A stretch of DNA of 64,000 bases from Streptomyces sp. AV19 (GTDB lineage Bacteria; Actinomycetota; Actinomycetes; Streptomycetales; Streptomycetaceae): the NCBI RefSeq assembly GCF_015999245.1, contig NZ_JAEAMR010000010.1, positions 776,087 to 840,086 on the forward strand, given 5' to 3'. Below the pieces are notes generated by a model. It did no database searches and had not been told where the DNA came from. It worked only from the letters and a program-made list of their open reading frames with translations. How positions within the stretch are numbered: the first letter of the stretch is position 1; the number at the start of each line of letters is the position of its first letter. This document shows positions 52,495 to 61,170 of the stretch, piece after piece. The position numbers and the translations under genes were made by a program.

Positions 52495-53742
52495 GTGTCC
52501 CTGCCCGACCCCGTACCCCTCCACGGCCCCGCGTACAAGCGGGATCCCTATCCGCTCTACGCGCGGATGCGCGAGGCCGGTCCCGTGCACCGGGTGCTCT
52601 TCCCCAGCGGGGTCACCGCCTGGCTCGTGACCGGACACGCCGCCGCGCAGCGCACCCTCGCCGACCCCCGCCTGGGCAAGAACCACGCCCTGGGCAACGA
52701 CCGCTGGCGCGCCCGCGCCTCGATCATGCCCGAGCCGCAGCACTCCCGGCTCCAGGCGCACCTCCTGCACCAGGACGCCCCCAAGCACACCGCCATGCGC
52801 CGGATGGTCACGGACGCTTTCGCGCCACGTCGCGTCGAGGAACTGCGGCCGCGCTTCCAGGAACTGGCGGACGCGCTCGTGGACGCCCTCCCGGCGGACG
52901 GCGAACCGGTCGATCTCGTCGGGCGCTTCGCCGCCCGCTTCCCCTTCCAGGTCCTCGCCGAGGTCATCGGCCTGCCCCCGCACCTGGCCGCCCGCTTCCG
53001 CCGCGAGTGGGGCAAGGTCGTCGCGCCCGTCGGGCCCGAGGACCCGGGCCGCCCCGCGTACGAGGCGCTGCTGCGCGGCCTGGAGGAGTACATCGCCGAG
53101 GTCGTCGCCGACCGGCGCGGCGCCGGCGACGGGCTGCTCGCCCGGCTGGTCGCCGCCCATGACGCGGGCGAACTCACCCCGGAGGAACTGTCCTCCATGA
53201 TCTTCCAGCTGCTGGTGGCCGGGCAGGAGCCGGTGACCAACCAGATCACCACCGCCCTCGTCGCCCTCTTCCGCCACCCCGAGGCGCTGGCGCGGCTGCG
53301 GGACGAGCCGGGGCTGATGCCGTCCGCCGTCGAGGAACTGCTGCGCTACGACAGCGCCTTCGAGCTCACCACCTGGCGCTTCCTCGCCGAGGACGCGGAG
53401 CTGCACGGCACCCGCGTCCCGGCCGGCGACTCGGTGATCGTCTCCCTGTGCGCGGCCAACCGCGACCCCGAGCGCTTCCCCGACCCCGACGCCCTCGACC
53501 TCGACCGGGCCCAGGGCTCCCACCTCGCCTTCGGCCACGGCGTCCACTACTGCCCGGGCGCCGCCCTGGCCCGCGCCGAACTCCAGGTCGCCCTGGGGAC
53601 GTTGCTCGCCCGGCTGCCCGGCCTGCGCCCGGCCGGGCCCGACGGGGAACTGCGGTGGATCCCCGCCGTCCTCGGCCGGGGGACGTCCGCGCTCCCGGTC
53701 CGCTTCGACGGGTGCCCGTACGCGCGGGGTGAGGGCCGATGA
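52495..53742 (+). CDS. Cytochrome P450
   Basis: A 415-residue P450 with the ExxR motif in VEELLRY and the haem Cys in FGHGVHYCPGAALA. The I-helix reads LLVAGQEPVTNQITTAL: the usual acid-Thr pair AGxET is replaced by AGQEP, so proton delivery may be unusual. The GTG start follows AGGAGA. The stop overlaps the isocyanide synthase start (ATGA), so the two probably act in one short pathway in which the P450 oxidises the isonitrile product (inference). Confidence 0.9.
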   Translation: MSLPDPVPLHGPAYKRDPYPLYARMREAGPVHRVLFPSGVTAWLVTGHAAAQRTLADPRLGKNHALGNDRWRARASIMPEPQHSRLQAHLLHQDAPKHTAMRRMVTDAFAPRRVEELRPRFQELADALVDALPADGEPVDLVGRFAARFPFQVLAEVIGLPPHLAARFRREWGKVVAPVGPEDPGRPAYEALLRGLEEYIAEVVADRRGAGDGLLARLVAAHDAGELTPEELSSMIFQLLVAGQEPVTNQITTALVALFRHPEALARLRDEPGLMPSAVEELLRYDSAFELTTWRFLAEDAELHGTRVPAGDSVIVSLCAANRDPERFPDPDALDLDRAQGSHLAFGHGVHYCPGAALARAELQVALGTLLARLPGLRPAGPDGELRWIPAVLGRGTSALPVRFDGCPYARGEGR

Positions 53743-54644
53743 GCACCGCCGCGGCCACCGTTCTGCGGCTGCTGCTGCCGTACCACCGCACCACCGGCCC
53801 CGGCTCGCCGGACCCCGCCGACCATCCCGAACAGCTCGGCCAGATACGCGCGTTCACCGACGCCGGCGAACCGGTGCTGCTCACCCTGCCCGGCTTCCCC
53901 TGCAAGTCCCCCAACACCGCCAAGGTCCTGGGCCACCTCCCCGACGAGGGCGAACGCCTCTCCCTGGAGTTCCTCAACGGCCTGTGCGCGCGCATCGCCG
54001 AGGTGTACGAGCCCGGGGCACGGCTGGTCATCTGCTCGGACGGCCACATCTTCGGCGACGTCATCCACGTCCCCGACGCGCACATCGACGCCTACGGGGA
54101 CGGGCTGCGCGCCCTGATCCGGGACGCGGGCCTGGACCACCTCGACACGTTCGACCTCCGGCAGGTGCACGGGGACGCGGACCACGACACCAAGCGGCGC
54201 CTGGTCACCGAGGCGTACGCGCCCTCCGTGGACGCCCTGCGCGAGCGGGTGCGTTCGGACGAGGAGACGGCCCGGCTCTACCGCGGCATCACGCGCTTCC
54301 TCGTCGAGGACACGGCGGACTTCGCCGGCAGCAGATCCGCGCTGCAGCGCGAGTGCCGCGCCCGCGCCTACGAGGTGATCGCCCGCAGCCGGGCGTGGGG
54401 CGACCTGATAGCCGACCACTTCCCGCGCTCGGTGCGCCTGTCCATCCACCCGCAGCCGGTGGGCTCCGAGAAGTTCGGCATCCGCCTGCTGGAGACGGCC
54501 GACGCGTGGGCCACGCCGTGGCACGGGGCGGTGCTGCGCGATGCGGGGGGAGTGGCGCGGCTGATGCGGCGGGACGAGGCGGAGGGGGTGGGGAGGTTGG
54601 TGCGGCGGGGTGGCCGGCCGAGCCACTTCGAGGCGGCGGGCTGA
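53739..54644 (+). CDS. Isocyanide synthase (DIT1/PvcA family)
   Basis: A 301-residue enzyme of the DIT1/PvcA family, which converts the amino group of an aromatic amino acid (Tyr or Trp) to an isonitrile using ribulose-5-phosphate. Conserved segments are LTLPGFPCKSPNTAKVLG, LVICSDGHIFGD, LSIHPQPVGSEKFGIRL and ATPWHGAVL. No PvcB-type iron/2-oxoglutarate oxygenase is present; the coupled P450 takes that place. Isonitriles bind copper, and the pair is divergent from a copper-export operon and convergent with a metallophore-type transporter, so a copper-binding metabolite is a reasonable hypothesis. Confidence 0.88.
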   Translation: MSTAAATVLRLLLPYHRTTGPGSPDPADHPEQLGQIRAFTDAGEPVLLTLPGFPCKSPNTAKVLGHLPDEGERLSLEFLNGLCARIAEVYEPGARLVICSDGHIFGDVIHVPDAHIDAYGDGLRALIRDAGLDHLDTFDLRQVHGDADHDTKRRLVTEAYAPSVDALRERVRSDEETARLYRGITRFLVEDTADFAGSRSALQRECRARAYEVIARSRAWGDLIADHFPRSVRLSIHPQPVGSEKFGIRLLETADAWATPWHGAVLRDAGGVARLMRRDEAEGVGRLVRRGGRPSHFEAAG

Positions 54645-54653
54645 GGGGAGTTT

Positions 54654-54881
54654 GCCCCGGACCCTCCCCCAGAGGGGGTACCCCCACTTTCACCGTTTCT
54701 CCGGGGCTGCGCCCCTCGGCCCCGCATCGCCCTTCGGGCGATGTCCTCAAACGCCGGACGGGCTGAAATTCAGCCCGTCCGGCGTTTGAGGACGAACGCG
54801 GCGCAGCCGCGTTGCACCCCGCGCAGAGCGCGCGAGAAACGGTGAAAGTGGGGGTACCCCCTCTGGGGGAGGGTCCGGGGC
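54654..54881. repeat. Large composite inverted repeat between convergent operons
   Basis: Outer perfect arms of 48 bp (54654-54701 and 54834-54881; they begin GCCCCGGACCCTCCCCCAG) enclose a perfect 23-bp inverted repeat (54743-54765 and 54771-54793, containing CAAACGCCGGACGGGCTG) with a five-base loop. Both types recur between Streptomyces genes. Here they probably act as a bidirectional terminator. Confidence 0.9.
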
Positions 54882-54907
54882 ACAAAACCAACCCCAAGCG
54901 GGCAGCG

Positions 54908-55699
54908 TCACCCCCGCACCGCCGCCGGCACCCCCGCCCGGTGATCGAACGCGATCAACGGATCTCCCGTCAACGGATGTTCCACCACGGCCGCCCGCAC
55001 ACCGAAAACCTCCGCCAGCAACTCCGGCGTCAAAACATCCCGCGGCGGCCCCGAAGCCACCACCGCCCCCTCGTGCAGCACGTGCAACCGGTCGCACAAC
55101 GACGCCGCCGCGTTGAGGTCGTGCAGCGAGAGCACCGTCGTACGGCGCTGGGCGCGCAACAGGGCCAGCAGTTCCACCTGATGACGGACGTCCAGGTGGT
55201 TCGTCGGCTCGTCCAGGACCAGCACCTTCGGGTCCTGGGCCAGCGCCCGGGCGAGCAGCACGCGCTGGCGCTCGCCGCCGGACAGGGCGGAGAAGCGCCG
55301 GTGACCGGCCCCGGCCAGGCCGACGTTCGCCAGCGCCGCCGCCACGACGTCCGCGTCCGCCCGGTCCTCGCCCGCGAACGCCCGCTTGTACGGCGTGCGG
55401 CCCATCGCCACCACCGCACGCACGGTCAACTCGAAGTCGGTGCCGCGCTCCTGCGGCAGGGCCGCCACCCGCCGGGCGGACTCCGCCGCCGACAGCGAGC
55501 GGATGTCCGTACCGCCCACCAGCACCCGCCCGGCGTGCGGCCGCAGATAGCGGTAGACGGTGCGCAGCACGGTCGACTTGCCGCTGCCGTTGGGCCCGAC
55601 CAGGCCCGCGATCTCGCCGTCCTCCGCGATCAGTTGGACCCCGGAGACCACGGACCGGCCGGACAGGACGACCTCCAGGTCCTCGATGGCGATGCGCAC
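54908..55699 (-). CDS. ABC transporter ATPase, iron-siderophore/metallophore type
   Basis: A 263-residue FecE/FepC-like ATPase. Walker A is GLVGPNGSGKST, the signature LSGGERQRVLLARAL and Walker B KVLVLDEPTNHLD. It completes a binding protein-permease-ATPase set read on the minus strand, two bases after the permease stop. The GTG at 55699 is the start; there is no upstream in-frame start outside the permease gene. The substrate class (siderophore, haem, cobalamin or other metal complex) is set by the binding protein. Confidence 0.9.
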   Translation of the reverse strand: MRIAIEDLEVVLSGRSVVSGVQLIAEDGEIAGLVGPNGSGKSTVLRTVYRYLRPHAGRVLVGGTDIRSLSAAESARRVAALPQERGTDFELTVRAVVAMGRTPYKRAFAGEDRADADVVAAALANVGLAGAGHRRFSALSGGERQRVLLARALAQDPKVLVLDEPTNHLDVRHQVELLALLRAQRRTTVLSLHDLNAAASLCDRLHVLHEGAVVASGPPRDVLTPELLAEVFGVRAAVVEHPLTGDPLIAFDHRAGVPAAVRG

Positions 55700-55701
55700 G
55701 G

Positions 55702-56757
55702 CTAGCCCCTCTCCAGGCGGCGGTCGAGCAGATAGAGCAGGGTCGGGGCACCGATCAGCGCGGTGACCACGCCCACCGGGAGCTCCTGGTCCGGCAGCGC
55801 CGTCCGCGCCACCAGGTCGACCACCACCAGCAGGACGGCGCCGAACAGCGCGGCCACCGGCAGCAGCCGCCGGTGCGCGCCGCCGACGACCAGCCGGCAC
55901 ACGTGCGGGACCATCAGCCCCACGAAGCCGATCGCCCCGGACACCGACACCAGAACTCCCGTGAGAACACTGGTCACCACGAACATCTCGCGGCGCAAGC
56001 GGGGCACGTCCACCCCGAGGCCGGCCGCCGTCTCGTCGCCCATCAGCATCGCGTCGAGCGCCCGGGCCCGGGCCAGGAGCGCGGTCAGGCCCAGCGCGAC
56101 GGTCACGACGGGCACCGTCAGGGTGGACCACTCGGCCCCGCCGAGGGAGCCCATCAGCCAGAACAGGACGCCGTGCGTCTGCTGGTCGTCCCCGGCCTGG
56201 AGCACCAGGTAGTGGGTGAAGCCGGACAGGAACTGCCCGATGCCCACCCCGGCCAGCACCAGCCGCAGCGGCGAGAAGCCCCCGCCGCGCCGGGCCAGCG
56301 TCCACACCAGGGCGAAGGAGGCCAGCGCCCCGGCGAACGCCGCCGCCGACAGCCCCAGCCCGAACAGCCCGCCCGTCCCGGCCCCCAGGACGATCGCGGC
56401 GACCGCGCCGAGGGAGGCGCCGCTGGAGATGCCCAGCAGGTACGGGTCGGCGAGCGGGTTGCGGACCAGGGCCTGGGTCGCGGTGCCGACCAGGCCCAGG
56501 CCCGCGCCGACCACGGCGGCGAGCAGGGCGCGCGGCACCCGCAGCCGCCACACGATCAGGTCGTGGGTACCGGGCACCGGCGCCTCGCCCGTCACCCCGC
56601 GCACCACGGCCGACCACACGTCACCGAGCGGCACCCTGGTCGAGCCCAGGCACACGGACGCGACCAGGGCCCCGAGCAGGACGACGGCCAGCGCGGTGGC
56701 GACCAGTACAGGGCTCGGCTCGCGTACCGGACGCACCTCGTCGGCGACCGCCGTCAT
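55702..56757 (-). CDS. FecCD-family ABC permease
   Basis: A 351-residue polytopic permease of the FecCD/BtuC family with about ten helices. Typical segments are LRVPRALLAAVVGAGLGLVG, RNPLADPYLLGISSGASLGA and GFVGLMVPHVCRLVVG. A single FecCD gene implies a homodimeric channel, as in BtuC. It is directly adjacent to the binding-protein gene (no gap) and the ATPase gene. Confidence 0.92.
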   Translation of the reverse strand: MTAVADEVRPVREPSPVLVATALAVVLLGALVASVCLGSTRVPLGDVWSAVVRGVTGEAPVPGTHDLIVWRLRVPRALLAAVVGAGLGLVGTATQALVRNPLADPYLLGISSGASLGAVAAIVLGAGTGGLFGLGLSAAAFAGALASFALVWTLARRGGGFSPLRLVLAGVGIGQFLSGFTHYLVLQAGDDQQTHGVLFWLMGSLGGAEWSTLTVPVVTVALGLTALLARARALDAMLMGDETAAGLGVDVPRLRREMFVVTSVLTGVLVSVSGAIGFVGLMVPHVCRLVVGGAHRRLLPVAALFGAVLLVVVDLVARTALPDQELPVGVVTALIGAPTLLYLLDRRLERG

Positions 56758-57822
56758 CTACTTGACCCGGTCGGGGTGCAGGGTGTGCGCGATCTCCCGC
56801 ACGGTGTCCGCGCTGCGCACCCCGCCGATGGTGGTGCGCTCCGAGCCGATGCGCAGGAAGCGGCCCTCCTTGACGGCCTTGAGGTCCTTGGTCGCGGAGA
56901 AGCTCTTCAGGAAGTCCGCGGCCTCGTCGAACGCCTTGCGGTTGGCCTCCTCGCTGCCCCGGTTGCGGACGGCCAGCTGGATCCAGTCGGGGTTCTTCGC
57001 GACGACGTCCTCCCAGCCGACGGGCTTGAAGTCGCCGTCGCAGCCGGAGAAGACGTTGCGGCCGCCGGCCATGGTGATCACGGCGTTGGCGACCTGCCGG
57101 TTGCAGACCGCCATGGGCTGCTTGGTGCCGGCGTCGTAGTCGAAGAGGAAGTAGGACGGGCGCTTGTCCTGCGGCACGTCCTTGAGGGCGTCGCGCACGC
57201 CGTCCGTCTTCTTGCGCATCTCGCCGACGAGTTCGGCGGCGCGGGCGGAGGTGCCGGTGACGCGGCCGAGCTCCTCGATGTCGGCCGTGACGCCCGACAG
57301 GTCGGTGCGGGGGGACTTGTTCATGGCCGCGCACGCCGTCGACTTCAGGAAGACGTGCTTGATGCCGGCGGCCTTGAACTCCTCGGGCCTGGGCGCGTCG
57401 CCCATCCCGCCCATGTTCTTCATCGAGGAGAAGGAGTCGATGTAGACCTCGGCGCCGGAGCCGAGCAGCTTCTCCTTGGGGATCACGGTCCTCCCGAGGA
57501 CCGGCACCTTCGCCGCCCGGTCCTGGAACTGCTGCGGCACCGCGCCCTTGCCGGGCGGGAAGCCCGTGCCGACGACCTTGTCACCGGCCCCCAGCCACAT
57601 CAGCAGCTCCAGGGCGGCCGCGTTGCTGGTGACGATCTTCTTCGGCGCCGCGTCGAAGGTGGTCTTCGCCCCCATGCAGTCCGAGACGGTCACGGGGAAG
57701 CCCGAACCCGGACCCGGCCCCTTCGCCGCGCCGGTCTCCTTCGCATCGGAGCCGCCACCGCCACAGGCCGTCGCCGACAGGGCCACCGCGGCCAGCACGC
57801 CGCACCACGCACGAGGGCGCAT
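56758..57822 (-). CDS. ABC transporter substrate-binding lipoprotein, Cys-rich
   Basis: A 354-residue type III (FecB/BtuF-like) binding protein anchored to the membrane through the lipobox ALSATACGGG. Beyond the lipidated Cys there are four further cysteines (SDCMGAK, STACAAM, MAVCNRQV, FSGCDGDF) and a Met-rich loop (SSMKNMGGMGDAP). Most members of the family lack these; they could form disulfides or bind a soft metal. It is the first gene of the transport operon, divergent from the PIG-L gene. The ligand is unknown. Proximity to the isocyanide synthase and copper genes makes a copper-isonitrile complex a testable candidate. Confidence 0.85.
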   Translation of the reverse strand: MRPRAWCGVLAAVALSATACGGGGSDAKETGAAKGPGPGSGFPVTVSDCMGAKTTFDAAPKKIVTSNAAALELLMWLGAGDKVVGTGFPPGKGAVPQQFQDRAAKVPVLGRTVIPKEKLLGSGAEVYIDSFSSMKNMGGMGDAPRPEEFKAAGIKHVFLKSTACAAMNKSPRTDLSGVTADIEELGRVTGTSARAAELVGEMRKKTDGVRDALKDVPQDKRPSYFLFDYDAGTKQPMAVCNRQVANAVITMAGGRNVFSGCDGDFKPVGWEDVVAKNPDWIQLAVRNRGSEEANRKAFDEAADFLKSFSATKDLKAVKEGRFLRIGSERTTIGGVRSADTVREIAHTLHPDRVK

Positions 57823-57971
57823 CAAACACTCCAGGACTCGTTGTGCTCGGGCCCGCAGCTCGCGGACCCGGAGCAGTAGTCGGACGGAACCCCGGCCCGG
57901 TTCCCGGATCCTGTGAAGATCTCCCGCATAGGCTGCGGACATCCAGTGGACATGATCTTGAGGAGACCCCG

Positions 57972-58706
57972 ATGCCCGGTCCGCAACTGCAGGAGATGCC
58001 CACCGACTGGCGGCGCGCCCTCGCGGTCGTCGCCCACCCCGACGACCTGGAGTACGGCGCCGCGGCCGCCGTCGCCACCTGGCTCGACGGCGGCCGCGAG
58101 TGCGTCTACACCCTCGTCACCAGCGGCGAGGCGGGCATCGACACCATGTCCCCGGCCGAGGCCGGCCCGCTGCGCGAGCGCGAGCAGCGGGAGAGCGCGG
58201 CGGCGGTGGGCGTCCGCACCGTGGAGTTCCTCGGCCACCTCGACGGCGTCCTCGAGTACGGCACCGCGCTGCGCCGCGACATCGCCGCCGCCGTCCGCCG
58301 CCACCGGCCCGAGCTGGTCATCACCCTCAACCACCACGACACCTGGGGCGGCGTCGCCTGGAACACCCCCGACCACCGGGCCGTCGGCCGGGCCGCGCTC
58401 GACGCCGTGGCCGACGCGGGCAACCGCTGGATCTTCCCCGAACTCGCCGAGCAGGGGCTCCAGCCGTGGAACGGGGTGCGGTACGTGGCCGTCGCCGGCT
58501 CCCCGCAGCCCACCCACGCGGTGGACGCGCGCGCCGGCCTCGACCGCGCGGTGGCGTCCCTGCTGTGCCACCGCACGTACATCGAGGCCCTCACGGACGA
58601 GGAGCCGGAGCGCTACTGCCGCACGTTCCTGGAGGGCAACATGGCGGCGGTCGCCGATCGCTTCGGCGGGCGGCCGGGCGTCGCGTTCGAGCTGTTCACC
58701 CGGTGA
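57972..58706 (+). CDS. PIG-L family deacetylase
   Basis: A 244-residue zinc-dependent N-deacetylase of the PIG-L/LmbE family. The metal motif is VVAHPDDLEYGAA at residue 20 and the second His cluster is ITLNHHDTWGG, with NTPDHRAVGRAALDA following. Relatives act on GlcNAc-containing substrates such as mycothiol precursors or antibiotics. It is divergent from the metallophore transporter. The ATG follows AGGAGA. Its last 11 bases overlap the convergent dihydroxyacetone kinase-like gene. The substrate is not evident. Confidence 0.88.
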   Translation: MPGPQLQEMPTDWRRALAVVAHPDDLEYGAAAAVATWLDGGRECVYTLVTSGEAGIDTMSPAEAGPLREREQRESAAAVGVRTVEFLGHLDGVLEYGTALRRDIAAAVRRHRPELVITLNHHDTWGGVAWNTPDHRAVGRAALDAVADAGNRWIFPELAEQGLQPWNGVRYVAVAGSPQPTHAVDARAGLDRAVASLLCHRTYIEALTDEEPERYCRTFLEGNMAAVADRFGGRPGVAFELFTR

Positions 58707-59790
58707 CCTTGCGGTAGGTTCGGGCGTCCTCGGCCGCCGCCAGCACGGCGGCGAGGTCGCCGCCCGCCGAGGCCGTCACGACGGCGGCCACCGCGCCCTC
58801 GACGAACGGCGTGTCGGCGATGCGGACGCCGTCGCCGGCCAGCGTCCTGGCGGTGAGCACCGCGCTGCCCATGTCGCAGACGAGGACCACGCCCGCGCCC
58901 TCGTCCGCGTCGCCGATCGCCCGGCGGATCAGCTCGGCGCTGGTGCCGGTCCCGCCGTCCGCAAGACCGCCCGCGGGCGCCACGGGGGCCGGATCGCCCG
59001 CCCCGTAGAGGGACTTGGCGAGCGCGGCCGTCGCGGCGGCCAGCTCGCGGCTGTGCGAGACGAGTACGACGCCGACGCGGCCGGGCGCGCTCCGCTCCTC
59101 GGGCTGCTCCTCGACGGGCGGCTCGGGCGCGACCGCGCACAGCGCCGGGTCGGTGGCCTCGTACAGCGCGGTGATCAGCAGGGCGGTCGACGTGGCGCCC
59201 GGATCCCGATGGCCGATGCTGCGCTCGCCCAGGTAACTGGCCCGGCCCCGGCGGGCCTGGAGCGGAACGGTCGCCTCCGCGCCCGCCCGGGCGGCCTCGG
59301 CGGCGGCCTCCAACGCGGCGGCGGCGTCCTGCCGTTCCGCCAGGGTCGCGATGTACGCGTCGGTGGCGGGCTGGAGGGCGTCCACCATCGTCGCGTCGCC
59401 GGGCGCCGAGTCGCCCAGCCGCCGGACGCTCGCCACGGCAGCGGCGAGCGCCCGCCCCAGCGTCTCGGGCGCCACCTCGGCGTCCTCGCCCAGCATCTTG
59501 CCCATCCGCCGGAACACCGTTCCGTACAACGGCCCCGAGGCCCCGCCCACCGTGTTGGTCAGGTGCACTCCGACGGTCGTCAGCAGGGCACCCGGCGTGG
59601 TGGGCGCGGCGTCGGCGACGGCCTGCGCGGCCGAGCCGAAGCCGCGCTTGAGGTTGCTGCCGTGGTCGGCGTCGCCGATCGCGGCGTCGAGATCGGTCAG
59701 ATACGCGGCGTGGGCGACGAGGACGGTGGTCGCGCGGTCGAGGAAGCGCCGGAAGAAGGGGAGATCGAGGGCGGCGGTGGTCGTGGTCAT
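58696..59790 (-). CDS. DhaL-DhaM fusion, dihydroxyacetone kinase components
   Basis: A 364-residue fusion. Residues 1-210 are a DhaL ADP-binding domain (DAAIGDADHGSNLKRGF, GGASGPLYGTVFRRM and SYLGERSIGHRDPGA). Residues about 235-364 are a DhaM EIIA-like phosphocarrier with its His in VGVVLVSHSRELA and DMGSAVLTAR. In PTS-dependent systems DhaM phosphorylates ADP bound to DhaL, which then phosphorylates dihydroxyacetone bound to DhaK. No DhaK gene lies on either side, so the substrate-binding subunit must be elsewhere or different. Confidence 0.87.
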   Translation of the reverse strand: MTTTTAALDLPFFRRFLDRATTVLVAHAAYLTDLDAAIGDADHGSNLKRGFGSAAQAVADAAPTTPGALLTTVGVHLTNTVGGASGPLYGTVFRRMGKMLGEDAEVAPETLGRALAAAVASVRRLGDSAPGDATMVDALQPATDAYIATLAERQDAAAALEAAAEAARAGAEATVPLQARRGRASYLGERSIGHRDPGATSTALLITALYEATDPALCAVAPEPPVEEQPEERSAPGRVGVVLVSHSRELAAATAALAKSLYGAGDPAPVAPAGGLADGGTGTSAELIRRAIGDADEGAGVVLVCDMGSAVLTARTLAGDGVRIADTPFVEGAVAAVVTASAGGDLAAVLAAAEDARTYRKVTG

Positions 59791-59827
59791 GGGGCTCAGG
59801 GTAGGGGTGGGGAGGAAGTGTGCCCCG

Positions 59828-60148
59828 TCACCCCTCGGGATAGAAGACGAACAACGTGCATCCGCTCGTCGTCTGCGGCACGTGCGACGAACCGGCCGGG
59901 GCGTGGACGAACGATCCCGCGGGGTAGTCCCGGTCCCCGTCGTTGAACGTGCCGGAGACCACGAACACCTCCTCCGGGCCCGGTTCGTGCACGTCGACGC
60001 CCTCCCACGCGGACCCCGGATCCATCTCCAGGACCTGCGCCTTCGCGCCGCCGGGACCGGCCCACAGGGGGCGCAGCCGGATGCCGGGGAAGAGCTCGCG
60101 GACGGGGGCGTCGTGGACGGAGGACCAGGTGTAGGTGTCGTGGTTCAT
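59828..60148 (-). CDS. Cupin domain protein (ChrR-like)
   Basis: A 106-residue single-domain cupin resembling the C-terminal domain of ChrR. It has metal-binding residues in GVDVHEPGPEEVFVVSG and a second strand FVHAPAGSSHVPQT. It is divergent from the GlxA-type regulator gene, which may control it. Function is unknown. Confidence 0.85.
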   Translation of the reverse strand: MNHDTYTWSSVHDAPVRELFPGIRLRPLWAGPGGAKAQVLEMDPGSAWEGVDVHEPGPEEVFVVSGTFNDGDRDYPAGSFVHAPAGSSHVPQTTSGCTLFVFYPEG

Positions 60149-60219
60149 GTCCCCAGCCTGGCCGTTGCCCTGACGTCGGATCGAGTGTCCGAATCGACAT
60201 CCTGGGGTACTTTTCTGCC

Positions 60220-61170
60220 ATGCATCGTGTGGTCGCCCTCGTGCACGCCCCGCAGTCCACGTTCGAACTCGCCTGTGCGGCGGAGGTGTTCGGGACGGAG
60301 CGGCGCGGACTCCCGGCGCGGTACGCGTTCGGCGTGTGCGCCGAGCACCCCGGCCCGGTCGCGACGCGGGCCGGGTACGACATGCTCGTGACCGACGGGC
60401 TGTCCGCGCTGGAACGGGCGGACACCGTGATCCTCCCCGGCTGGTCGCCCACGGACGAGGAGCCCTCGCCGGCCGTCCTCGGGGCGCTGCGCCGGGCGCA
60501 CCGGCGCGGCGCGCGCCTGGCCTCCATCTGCTCCGGCGCCTTCCCGCTGGCGCACACCGGGCTGCTGGACGGCCGGCGGGCCACGACGCACTGGGCGCTG
60601 GCCGGCGCGATGGCCGCCCGCTTCCCCGCCGTCGAGGTCGACCCGGGGGTGCTGTACGTGGACCACGGCGACGTCTCCACCAGCGCGGGCTCCGGCGCCG
60701 GCATCGACCTGTGCCTGCACCTGGTCCGCGCCGACCACGGCGCCGGGTACGCGGCGCATGTCGCCCGCACCATGGTCATGCCGCCCCATCGTGAGGGCGG
60801 CCAGGCGCAGTTCGCCGCGCCGCCGCGTCCGGCGCAGTTCGACGCCTCCCTCGCGCCGCTGCTGGAGTGGGCCTCCGGGCGGCTCGGCGAACCCCTGACG
60901 GTGGAGGACCTGGCGGCCCGGGCGGGCGTCTCGTCGCGCACGCTCGCCCGGCGGTTCGCGGAGCGGCTGGGGACGGCACCGGGGCAGTGGCTCCTGTCCC
61001 AACGGATCGCCCTGGCCCGGGAACTGCTGGAGACCACCGACCTCCCCCTGGCCGCGGTCGCCCGCCGCGCGGGCCTGTCCTCCCCCACGAACCTGCGGCG
61101 GCGCTTCGTGACCGCGGTCGGCACGACACCGGGGGCGTACCGCAGGGCGTTCAGGGCGGCGGGGGTGTGA
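60220..61170 (+). CDS. GlxA-type transcriptional regulator (DJ-1/PfpI + AraC HTH)
   Basis: A 316-residue regulator. The N-terminal DJ-1/PfpI-like amidotransferase fold (1-185) contains LASICSGAFPLAHTGLLDGR with the nucleophile-position Cys. The C-terminal AraC helix-turn-helix pair contains LTVEDLAARAGVSSRTLARRF and PLAAVARRAGLSSPTNLRRR. Proteins of this architecture respond to small molecules. It is divergent from the cupin gene, its most likely target, and starts at ATG 60220. Confidence 0.92.
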   Translation: MHRVVALVHAPQSTFELACAAEVFGTERRGLPARYAFGVCAEHPGPVATRAGYDMLVTDGLSALERADTVILPGWSPTDEEPSPAVLGALRRAHRRGARLASICSGAFPLAHTGLLDGRRATTHWALAGAMAARFPAVEVDPGVLYVDHGDVSTSAGSGAGIDLCLHLVRADHGAGYAAHVARTMVMPPHREGGQAQFAAPPRPAQFDASLAPLLEWASGRLGEPLTVEDLAARAGVSSRTLARRFAERLGTAPGQWLLSQRIALARELLETTDLPLAAVARRAGLSSPTNLRRRFVTAVGTTPGAYRRAFRAAGV

